DNA from: Progne subis subis
Taxonomy: Eukaryota; Chordata; Aves; Passeriformes; Hirundinidae
Assembly (NCBI GenBank): GCA_022316685.1
Contig: JAKJHU010000067.1
Location: 1 to 64,000, forward strand
DNA: 64,000 nt
Direction of reading: 5' to 3'
Numbering within the stretch: the first letter of the stretch is position 1; each line of letters opens with the position of its first letter. The position numbers and the translations under genes were made by a program. Below, in pieces: positions 44,001 through 55,122 of the stretch. The notes under the pieces are model-generated. The model saw only the letters and a program-made list of their open reading frames with translations, was not told the origin of the DNA and searched no databases.

Positions 44001-46061
44001 GTGAAAAGTTTCAAAGAAACAGTTCTGTCCATTTACTTCAGGAGATGCGGTTAGGCCACTGTGATCAAGGTATTTTGTGCTGACAAACCAGAGTTCATTA
44101 ACAGTACATTGAATCTTCCTTTTTTTATACTTCCCCAATTTCCCTTTACACAAATTATAGAATTTTGAGGCTAATGATGGATATAGCACAGCACAATCGT
44201 TATTCACTGAAGTCTGTTTCAGCAAAGAGGCTCCTACATGCAAACCCACAGAGAGTCATGGATGATGGGAAAAAAATACAGAGGAGAAGCTATTTTGTTT
44301 TTCATATTCAGCCTAATTATCAGTATATAATGAGGTGGCAGACTCACTGAGTACCAAGTGTACCTGTGGAGAACAGAGTCCATTTTCAAAATTTAGTCTC
44401 AGTTTAGTGAAATTTATGAAGCTGAGAAAAAGATGAAAGAAGTAATAGCCTGGAGAAGAGAAGCACATAGCCTTGAGAAGAGAATCACAATCTGTAATGA
44501 TTTTCCTTTAAAAAGAAAATAATTATGGTAACAAATATTTGAAGAATAAAATATCGCAGCCTGAATATTTTTAAGTACATATTTGATAAGTATTTAAAAC
44601 AAAACAAAACACAAAACAAAAAACAAAACAAAACCAAAAAACCAAAAAAAAAACCACAAAAAAAACCCCAAACACAAACCCAAACAAACCAAAATAAAAC
44701 AACAAATTACTTAATTCTGGTTACATACCTCTCTTATGAATTTGTTACATTCAGGTTATGGAATACTTGAATTCCCACCAATAACAGAAAAATTCTTGTG
44801 GGCAAAAAGAATTCATTGTATATGCAAAGCTGAGAATTGATTGTCAGTCTCATTAAAAACCCTTAACAGTGTAATCAAAGAACTGTTACTCCAGTTGCAT
44901 TGATTTCAACATTTCTAGGTCAAATTGGATGCAGGTAGAACAATGTATACACAAGCTCTATAGAATCTGCTCCTCCTTTGGGGCTATGCTCAGCCTTCTA
45001 CTTCTCTGCATTCTGTTGTCAATGGCATCAGTTTGGGGGGGGGGGGGTGGTTAGGTACTAAATCATCAGTATAACAATGACGAAGGATGTATGGTGCTAG
45101 GTGTTAGTGGTTTCTTTCTCCACCCTCTAGCATTCACATAGGTTTGTTTTTTATACATATATTGTCACAATCCACATCTTCCTTTTACCTGCAAGTGCAT
45201 CATACATCTGAATTTACTGTATATGCTGTGATTTATGTGTAATGGACACTTACTCCTTTTTTTTTTTTTTTTTTTTTTTTTGGTCACCTCTATAACTGTT
45301 TTTTTCCTCATCTCCCCTGGCTTCATTTCTTTGAGGACCAGTAGCTGAATGATGGTGAGTGGCTTAGGGATGGTGGGCTCTGCTGTCACCTGGTGCCTGC
45401 ATTTTACAGACCTCTGTGATCACCCTGTGCCTCCATTTGCACACCTGTTCTAGGTTTGTAGCCTGTCACAAGCAATTGCAATAATGTTGTTACTGGGTTA
45501 CAATGCTAGAGATTTGTGATACAGGAATTTCTGATCCAGTTTCCCATTGAGCAAAAATGTACTTTCTCACAGAAATGATACAGTACTTTGTCTAAAAAAT
45601 AAATATGTGACTGTTTTGACAATGATTATACTGACTCTTCTAATTTCAGTATTTTTTCCCTCTAGTTGACTCTGATAGCCCACTATTTTTTAATGGGAAA
45701 ATTTAACCTGTTAATAGAGAATTAAAAGAACTTTTGCCAATGATATCCCATAGATTGTCAAATAAGCCTTCCAAAACTGAATGCTATATTATATTTCCTG
45801 ATAATAATTTTTTTGTTATTTGATTTAGTTCCTCAAAAATGTAAAAATCCTATGATAAATGGATTTACTGAAAGTTTCTAAGATCTATTATCATTGTTAT
45901 GAATCCTTTTTTTTTTTTTTTGTTAGACTTAATGTCACATTTATTGTCCATGTTTACATAGGTGTGAATTTTAAAATACAAATTTTATTTATAAAACCTC
46001 TAAATCAGAAGTTGACCAGCAAATACTGTATGTTTTATTCAATACTTTTGTTTTATATGAT
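41086..46061. other. AT-rich non-coding stretch
   Basis: No exon recognised. The first few hundred bases could be the 5' part of the adjacent CR1. The stretch contains A/C-rich low-complexity tracts at 42512-42580 and 44597-44702, a G14 run near 45035 and a T23 run near 45259. Confidence 0.6.
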
Positions 46062-46091
46062 TGTTGGGGGTTAAGTTTTCAAACCAAGACA
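46062..46091 (+). mobile_element. 30-bp LTR remnant with intact ends and target duplication
   Basis: The first 19-20 bases match the start of the provirus A/B LTR (TGTTGGGGGTTAAGTTTTC) and the last bases match its end (TTTTCAAACCAAGACA). They are fused at a shared TTTTC. The flanks are ATGAT on both sides (46057-46061 and 46092-46096), a perfect 5-bp duplication. It is best explained as a solo LTR that lost its whole interior by deletion between two TTTTC words. Confidence 0.85.
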
Positions 46092-49024
46092 ATGATCTTT
46101 ATGCTAATGTCCTTTTATTGAACATGATTACTCTTCAAGACACAGAAGTACTTTAGTCTAACTATGAGGATTCCAATTGAATTAATTAAAGTGGTCACAT
46201 TCCCTGCTGTGGTTAGACAATGATTTTGAGCACCACAGTGGCCCTGTAGAATACTTGTTGTATAAACTGAAGTTAATTTAAAAAGTTTCAAGATAAAACA
46301 AAATAATCCTTCATATTTTCTAAGTCACCTATAGTATTATTTTAACGGCTCTACACTATGCTTTCAAAAATGGATGCACTTTCAGAGATTTTTTTTTTAA
46401 TCACTTTGCCATGGTGATAAAGAAATCTTCAAGATTACAGTCCTTGGTTCAGAATATTAGAGAGACTCTGAAATAAGAAAGTCAATGCTTATTAGGCAAA
46501 GGCCTCACAGAAAAGAGGAAAATCATGAAAATAAAGATAAGGCAAACAACAGGAGGTTGTTTGTTGAGCCTAGTGACCTTATTTGCTGCTCTTAATATGC
46601 TAAAATTGTGCCAATCACAGAAAAATAGAGGGAAAAAAAGTCCTTTAAAATTCAATATTTTCAGCACAGTGGTTGGATATTATTGGATTTTCTTTCCTGT
46701 GTCTATTCTCAACACTTTTACTTTTTTCCCTCAGGGTAATACTTTAAAATGCAACTTGTTGTAAGCTAAAATGGAAAAAACCTCACATGATTATACATGG
46801 GTAAGTTATTGCTACTGACATGTATGCAAAGTGCTAACTAGTGCTGTGTTCCCTTCATGCAGTCTGCATTATTTCCTTGACAAGCAGCACCAAAATTACT
46901 GAGCAAGAGTGAAATACAGCCTTGAACTTGTCTCAGAGCTTATTAAATATTTAATAAGTAATAAGAATCCATCAAAGAATGGACTTTCCCTTACCTGTGA
47001 CAGCTGGAGGCAAGAATTGTTTTACAACTTATCCTGAAAAGAGATTCTTTGTGAAAATGACATGAGCATAAGAAGCAGGAAAGAGGAAAAACACTATTGT
47101 TAACATTTAAATATGGAGTAGTCTATGAATAGATGACTTATTTGCTTTTATTATTATGGGGCCCCAGGAACTAGGAACTATAGCTGCAGACACAGTTTTG
47201 TGCATTTATCTGTGTGTATGAGTTGTACAGTATGAGTTGAGTAACATGGAAGCCTTTGATCCAGTTTCAGCTGAAATTTCATCCTTTCTGCTTCTGCTAC
47301 CAACTACTTAGATACCATAATAGCTGAAGTGTTTTAGAGCTGTTACTTTGAATGTAATTAAGAAGGAAAATGTAGCTCGTTCCTACTTTTGATGAAACAC
47401 ACATACATACAGTCAGCATTGCTTGTAACTATCCTTCTCCTGAATACAAAATGTCTTCTTTAAATCTATTCTGAATCTGCCTTCTATTAGTTTAAAAATA
47501 TTATCCCATGTCCTATTGCAGCAGGCCTCATTCAAAAGTCCATTTCCAAAGAGACCTGTATTTTCATGAAAATGCTAAATTTCTTTCCCATAATTTCCTC
47601 TATTGTATAAATCTAGATTATCAATTCTAACAGCTACTTATCACTTCTGTAGCATTGAAAACTGTTCCTTTAAATATTTTTGGTTGGCTTGGGTAAAAAT
47701 TGAAGAAGAAATTAGAGTTTCTAATAATTTACCAACTTGGAAGTGGCCTGAAGTAGAGAAATGAGAGGCTAAAAACTCTGTGCTGAAAAATCCATGAAAA
47801 TGGAGAAGATACCCAGGTGAATTAGTGCTTCACCCCAGGTCTCTGAGCAACAAACACCAGTGCAGGACACAAAGGAAGAAATTTTGTGTCTTAGCATCAC
47901 AGGCCCCATTGCATTTGTTGCCTTTTTTCTTTTTTCTCATTAAATTAGATAAGGGCTTCTTTAATAAGCAAGACATTTTAGAACTCTGGCATTCTCCATA
48001 TAATTAAGCACGCGGGAGACAGGGTTTCAGACTGTGAAATAAAAACAGTGCAAAAAAAATTTTGATGTCATAACTCTTGAGAAATGAAAAAAAAACCCAT
48101 TTATCTCTGAAAAGTTATAAGAATTGATCAAGTACTAGAAAAGGGTCTGAGAGATTCTTGAATTAAAATTAGCCCTTAACAAAGCACCTAGAAATTATTC
48201 AGGCAGAATTATATTATAATCAATAACTCAATGTATAGAAAGTACAGAAATACTCTGGCTGAAAATCCTAATGTAATACAAGAAAAAAGAAAAAAAAACA
48301 AAAAACACTCAATATCAACTGAATGCAGAGTTCAGAGATCAGGAATACCAACAGTGTATCAATTTTATCCAAATGCATACAGGTTAAGAAAATTTGCATT
48401 AAAAAAAAGGTAAAAATTAAAACAGTCAATTTGATCGGATTGCAGGCAGTTACAGTGAGCCCTATGATGATAAATAAACAACGGCAGCATCTCTAGCACA
48501 GACAAAGTTTTTGTTGAAGCAGTGGAAAATTGAATATAAGTGAACTATCACACTAAGGCAACTGTAACATTTCCTTATTTAAAACAATGGTGCATGACTA
48601 CTGTTACAGCTGAAGGAAAATTAAAAATAAAATATAAGCAATGAAAAGTAAAATATAAAAATTCCCAGCTTCCAATGGTGTGCTTATTACCACTAAATTT
48701 ATATATGAAGATGATAAGAAGATAAAAATTATGAAAGCTTTTATAAGCTTAGGGGGAAAAAAAAATGTTGTTGGGCTAAAAATGCATCTACCCAGATAAA
48801 ACTAATTATTGATTTTCATATTTGAACTATACAGCTTATATTTTCAACACATGTTTTCCAGAATCATGTTCCTTGATGAAGGGACATTGGGTCCAAAGGA
48901 GTATTAGCGTTATAAAGGCAATCCTAATGATCTGCTTCATAAGGCTGGTGGAGAGAGAGACTGAGAAAACATAAATATCAAAGTATAGATCTGATCACAT
49001 AATTCTCTACAGCTGCTAGGAACC
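46092..49024. other. AT-rich non-coding stretch
   Basis: No gene, RNA or repeat family recognised. There are scattered short A-runs. Confidence 0.6.
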
Positions 49025-49591
49025 TGTCCTGGTTTAGGGACAAATTTGGGAGAAAACCCCTGAATAGGATCCCTGCAGAGAGCAAACCCAAATGGCCCCT
49101 CCCTCCAAGCGATCCAGTAAAAAACTTCCTCAGAGAAAAGTGGAAAAAAACTATTTTACTTAACTAACAAAGTGCATACAAGTATAAAGAATGAATAATA
49201 TGAAACAATTAAACCTCTCCTTCTGAAGTGAGATGGCAAATTGAGAAAGTCCTTGCCGTGGGTGGAGCTCGGCTCTCTCTCAGTCTCTCCTCAGTCCCAG
49301 TCCCTCCGGCGCTGCTGGAAAATGCCGAGCTCCAGGCCCCGGTGGGCCGCAGGTGCAGCCCCCAGTGCTCCCCTGGGTTTTCAGTCCAGAGAAGGTTTAA
49401 ACAGTTCCAAGAAAAAGGAAAAAAAAAACAGTCCAGGGAACTTCTCTGCTCTAGCTAGCTGAAACTAACTAAAAGCAAAAAGATCTCTGTCCTGCAGTCT
49501 CTCCAAGCCTCCGCCGAACACCGTTCGGAGAAGAATGTGGAGGAGTCAGGCAGTTTTCTCAAAACAAACTCCGCGCTTCTCCTTGCTCATA
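49025..49591 (-). repeat. Solo LTR of another ERV family, minus strand
   Basis: Sense strand ends TTTTCTCCCAAATTTGTCCC then TAAACCAGGACA, the same AAACCAGGACA terminus as provirus A but otherwise different sequence. The GC-rich middle stands out from AT-rich surroundings. GAACC occurs directly on both sides (49020-49024 and 49592-49596), a 5-bp duplication. The sense start is then TATGAGC in place of a canonical TG, so either one or two terminal bases have changed or the boundary is off by two. Confidence 0.65.
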
Positions 49592-52096
49592 GAACCAGTC
49601 TTAAAGGCACAGAACTCAATATACAGCACAAACAGACTGTATATTGAAAAAAGAACAGACTGCCAGTTATGCACGCACCCAAACCTTCGCTAAGAGCCCC
49701 GTGAGTTCAGTAAATATCGATCACCTGCCTTTGGCTCCCACTGGATTCCAATGCACCCTCAGCCTTTCACAGCATATGATATTCACTGGGTTAACCACAT
49801 GCACAATAAAGTACATGAGCAGTATGTTGTAATTTTGGACTCTAATAACAATATAGTATCTAGTAACTTTATAGATAACTTTCCAGTGAAATAACGAATA
49901 CTTCCTGTCTTTGGCAGAGGTTTCCAGAAGTCTCTATGGTACTTATAATGGAGGCAGAGAGATCCAATGATCTGATGAACTTTTTCACCTTTCCAGTTGA
50001 AAAAGTGAATTTAGACGTCTCCAAGTGTAAAAAGGCTTGAGCAGCTCCAGGTATTGATAATTAGAGTGCATACCAGGGATAAGCTCATCTTGTCTTACAT
50101 GACCTAGATTGTTCTCAGATAGACCTTGCCCATAATTGATATCAGTGTGATTGATGAGTAGCTTAGCAAGGTCCTAAGAGATACAAGGAAATAAGAAATT
50201 CCTCAACAATGTTTAGACTTTTATCTTAAAAATTTATGTGTCAGTCTTGACAAGATTATGAAAAAAAAATTGTGCTCTATTATGGATTATGCCTCATACT
50301 GGTTTTCCTTCTGCTAAAAGAAAATGTTCTGTATAACTGTTAGTGCTGTGTTAAAAAATATTGAGCATTTTTTGTGAAAGGTCTTAATTATTTAATTCTT
50401 AATAAAGCAGTGAATTTAGTATGGTGTATGTTGTTTATCCACACATCAGTGAACAGTAAGAAAAACAGAAACTAGTAATAAGTGCAAGATATTTAAGAGT
50501 GTCTCAGTGGGGTAAAGAAATGTTCTATCTCAAAGCCAAAACTGACTCATCAAGCATCTAAGTCAGGGAGATTGAGACCTAGATTATTGCTAAAATCTAG
50601 ACAGAAGACTTCTACTGATTTTAGTAAGAGTTATATACTTGAGTGTTTCTTGGGATTTCGCCTGCTCAACATACCCATAACTACATAAAAGATCATGTTG
50701 ACACATGGATGTTTCACATACAAAACTTGTATCCTATACATTGAGCCTGGCCTCAAAATTAATTTTATATCCTTGAAAACTAAATTAACCGTTTATCATT
50801 ACACCAGTTTCTGCTGGAGAAACCAAGATGTGATTGCAACAGAACTATTCATTGCAGCCTTCATTCCATCATGGGACAATTACATACAGGTGACTATCTC
50901 ACTGCAAAAAAGAGGACACCATAATGGAGTTGAACAGGCATTTTTTTAACTGATTTCCTCTTCATGGTTCTCCCTTGATTAAGGTGTCAGCAGACAGGTG
51001 ACAACATAAAGCTATATCCACACATTTTTGTCAGCTTAAGGGGAGGAAAAAAAAAAATATTTTAAGCTCTATTCCCTACACCAAATCTAGCAAAAATGTG
51101 TCTGAAGAGATATTACATTTCATACAAAACATGGATTACATTGCATTAAAAAAGATTCCAGTAAACTGAACATTTTACTTAGGTATTTCTGCGAATATAA
51201 ATGTAAGCAGTAAGAAAGGCAGCACTATCCACTTTGGTGCTATTTTTACCTCCCAAAACAACATCTTCCTATGCCAAGAATGAAGATGTTGCTTGTTTGT
51301 TGTTTTCTCCTTGTTTTAACTATGTACCAAGGACAGTCTTTGTTAGAGAAGCAGGTGTGGTGTAAAGAATAACTAATGATTTCAGGAAGAAGGATTCATT
51401 GTGTACTTTCTTATTCAGGCTTTCAGGACCTGATCCAAGTCTCATTGAAGTCAGCTTGATTCTCTGCTCTGATTATTCAATACAGAATCATCAGAGACAA
51501 AGTAAACAAGACATGTCCTAATAAGTTCCACAGGAGCTGCAAACCTGCCTAAGGAAATCAATATTACTTCCGTATCTGGTTGTATATCACTGTACCCATT
51601 GTGTAATGAGTATTTTTACCCTCCAGATTTAGACATTGAGAGCACTTGCTTCATCTAGTCATCAGCGCATCAGTTCTCAAACTCCCTGTGTTCTGAGGAA
51701 TCCCAAATGCAGCTGAACTTCTCAGCCTGCAGTCTTCTAGTATCTTCTGTATCCTCTAGTGTCTTTGAGTTTCTAACAGTTTTGTGTCTCACAAAAAGTG
51801 CAGAACTTCAGCTGATTCAGAAATGTAAGCCCTAGACAGCCACCAGTATTCAATTCCATGGGCTGTGGGCCACTTAGGTTTAGTACTTCACATTCCCCTT
51901 TTATGCTGTGCTTGACAACATAACTTCAACCAGTAAGTAAATGTGGTGAGTCAACCCTGTCCAGCAACAGAGCCCTGACTGTGTCATTAATTCAGCCTCC
52001 TCTCAGTGGCGTGGGGAGAGGATCAGTATGACAAAAATGAGAAAAACTCATGGGTCCAGAAAAATGGCCACTTTAAAAGTTAAAGGTGAGAAGAGG
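49592..52096. other. AT-rich non-coding stretch
   Basis: No exon or known repeat recognised. Open frames are short and without motifs. Confidence 0.6.
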
Positions 52097-52100
52097 GAAA

Positions 52101-52493
52101 GGAAGGTGTGGGAAGGTGCGGGAAGGTGCGGGAAGGTGTGGGAAGGTGCAGGAAGGGAAGGTGCGGGAAGGTGCGGGAAGGTGCGGGAAGGTGCGGGAAG
52201 GTGCGGGAAGGTGCAGGAAGGGAAGGTGCGGGAAGGTGCGGGAAGGTGCGGGAAGGTGCGGGAAGGTGCGGGAAGGTGCGGGAAGGTGCGGGAAGGTGCG
52301 GGAAGGGAAGGGAAGGGAAGGGAAGGGAAGGGAAGGGAAGGAAGGGAAGGGAAGGGAAGGGAAGGGAAGGGAAGGGAAGGGAAGGGAAGGGAAGGGAAGG
52401 GAAGGGAAGGGAAGGGAAGGGAAGGGAAGGGAAGGGAAGGAAGGGAAGGGAAGGGAAGGGAAGGGAAGGGAAGGGAAGGGAAGGGAAGGGAAG
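52101..52493 (+). repeat. GGAAGGTGCG / GGGAA minisatellite
   Basis: Two linked tandem arrays: about 20 units of the 10-mer GGAAGGTGCG (with GTG and GCA variants and a few lone GGAAG inserts) to about 52300, then about 38 units of GGGAA. The 10-mer looks like GGAAG plus GTGCG, so the arrays probably share an origin. The plus strand is almost pure purine in the second half. The 130-185-codon frames through it (Gly/Lys/Arg/Glu runs, or Phe/Pro/Ser runs on the other strand) are artefacts. Confidence 0.97.
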
Positions 52494-54460
52494 AGAGGTT
52501 TAGACACTGCTGCTACCTACAGAAGTTTTATATCTGTTGTTCTAAGAATATGGTCATGGATGGTGTGTGTTGATATTCAGATTGCACATTTTGTGGAAGA
52601 AATGCTGGGTTTTAATAGAAGAAATAAGGATATGCACCTATAAAGAAGCAACTGAACAAGAATGGCTGTTCATATTTTTTTTCTCTCCCTTTGAGCATAT
52701 GTGAACGATCCAGCTACAGTCTAACTCTTAATTCTTGTATAGGTAATTTACCTCCTAAATAAGTTAATCAGCTTTCTTACCTTCTAAAAGGATACATAAG
52801 TAAAAGGCAATTTTTGACACTAACACTTTGACATGAGTAATAATGTAAAGTGACTGATGGAACAACATAAATAGCAATAAGCCACTAAGAAGATTCCCTC
52901 TCCAGTTCTTGCAAATGTGATTTTAGATCAACTGCAGTTTCATTTCTTCAGCTACACTTTTTTGGCAGTACAAAAACTTCAGAAGTACAATTTCTACGTC
53001 TTTGACAGCTAGTGATGCTATATGCTGTCTTTTGCTGCTAATTATCTGGGACCGTTTCCTGGAATTTTTGTGACTATTTAAAACTTTTTATTGAATTGCT
53101 GTTCCCAGCTACATTTCTGGGGTTTTGGGCATTGCATAGGAGGGAAAAAAAAAAAAAAAAAGAAAAAAAAAAAAAAGAAAAAAAAAAAAAAAGAAAAAAA
53201 AATTACATACAGTAAACTTTACAGGTGATTATCTGAAAGTCCATGGTCCTCTCACAGAAGAGCTGATTGCTGCTGTGCTTTACCTTGACTGTATGTGCAC
53301 TTGACACTGAGGGCCACCATGAAGCTGCAGCTGGCACAGCTGGCAGCAGCACGCCTGCTAAGCAGAGCAGGCTAATGAGGATATCTCACACCAGCACACT
53401 TTTCTTTATGGTGGATAATATAGTTCTTCAGCAGAGGAAAAGTCCTTGTCCCTGTCTGCAAAGTCCAAACTCTGCATGGGTCTGCCACAAGCCTGCTCAC
53501 TACTTGCCCTGAAATGACAGCTGCAGTTACCAAACAGCGTTACATGGTGAAACTTTTTTTTTTTTTTTTTTTAATTTTTATTTGCCTTCCAAGTACTCTT
53601 TTTCAATATTTTTGTATGCTTTTTTATAGAATTCTAAAATACAGGCATAGTAACCAAAATAAAACTGAGTGTCTTTGCTATTGTGCATGTACGATATATG
53701 TATATGCACAATAATATGTAATAATATGTACAAAATATTATGAATATTCTCCTTAGCATGTATACATCTGGTCACCATGGATTATGAAAACAGTCAGTCA
53801 GTATTTGCTCACCTTCAAGCAAAGAAAGGTAGAATGGTTAAAAATTAGAGTCTCCAGCAGACTTTTCCATGTCAGTTGTTGATCAGTTCTCAAGAGACAT
53901 ACAGTGACATACAGTCATACCATCTAAAGTATATTCTTCTAAAACATGAAAATGTGTTCTTTTAAAGACTCTGTATATTCTGTATAAATATGTTTTATTG
54001 GCAAACACTGTATTAAATAAGAAGTGAATAAAATGTGAACAGATTTTCCATTTTCTAACAAACGACACTTGTTAGTATTTTAGTCTCTTAAGAAAATATA
54101 CTGTGGATCTCTAAGAATTTAGTTAACAAATGGTTGGAGAGAGTCTATGATAAAACAAACAAACAAACAAAACAACAGAAAAACCATTTCCAGTTATTTT
54201 TTCTCATTACGACACCCTAGGTATTAGCTGTTTGCATAGGTTTTGTGTATATACCTTATTGTATTGTGTATATAACAATTTTTTTATTATTAATCCTGCA
54301 TTTAGGCTTATTAACTAACAAACACTGCTCATATTGAACTGAGAATTAAGTAGTTGAACAACTTAAAATGTTTATGGAAAATAAGACAACTTTACTACTT
54401 AACATATTATGAATTGTAACTATAGTGAAAGGGTAAATATAATGATTGCATAAATAAGAC
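52494..54460. other. AT-rich non-coding stretch
   Basis: No exon recognised. Contains A-rich tracts broken by single G at 53144-53202 and a T19 run near 53553. Confidence 0.6.
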
Positions 54461-54853
54461 TGTTACCCTGGTTTTTCTGAGTTTTTTATAGCCTTTTGAT
54501 TTTTCATAAAATGCAGTCAGATCTTTTAGCTACCGTACAATATTAAGAGCAGTTTCTACCTTTTTCCCACATATGTAACATAAGCAAATCCTTTGTTTTT
54601 CATTCTCTGTCCTTTGTTTGCATATTTCTAACCTGAAAACAATTGTAACTGACGGTTGGTTTAGCCACTGAGGCTGAGGGGTGGAAAACCCCAGAAGCCA
54701 ATCTTTAGCCAGACCCACAAATGTATAAAAAGTAAGAAATAAACAAGGAGGCTCTCTCTCCGCCCTGACTCAGCCTTGAGCTAGCACGGAGGAACCTCTC
54801 TGCCCTGCGAAATTTCTCATCTACGTGTGACTGCTTTGCGTGTCTCGGTGACA
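54461..54853 (+). repeat. Solo LTR, probably class II, plus strand
   Basis: TGTTACCCTGG...TCTCGGTGACA, 393 bases with TG...CA ends. A TATA box (TGTATAAAAAG, 54723-54731) and AATAAA (54738-54743) lie in the 3' third, followed by a GC-rich stretch and a short U5. The flanks are TAAGAC and TAAGAA, a 6-bp duplication with one mismatch. Six bases is typical of class II (ERVK-like) integrases, so this is not the same group as proviruses A and B. Confidence 0.68.
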
Positions 54854-55082
54854 TAAGAACACCCAATATTTCCTTTTACATGATTCACCCTAATTAAATA
54901 GGCTTTCAGTGTTAATTGACCAATATTTCAGTTTCAAATTGATTAGGACACTGTTTTCTTGAACACTCTGGAATTTTGCCCATATCAGCTTCAGGTTTTT
55001 GTCTTTCTTTTATACTTTTTCAGCATAAGAAAGCTCTGAAGCCATCTTACTGAGAGAAGTCAAAGCTTCATAACATCCAGAC

Positions 55083-55122
55083 TGCTTTATTTCCACCCAG
55101 ATTGCTTTATTTCCACCCAGAT
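55083..55122 (+). repeat. 20-bp tandem duplication
   Basis: TGCTTTATTTCCACCCAGAT occurs twice without a gap. Confidence 0.95.

Noticed and set aside
52028..52643. Long overlapping frames of Gly/Lys/Arg/Glu and Phe/Pro/Ser repeats
   Set aside because: They are readings of the GGAAG/GGAAGGTGCG minisatellite. All frames stay open simply because the repeat units contain no stop.
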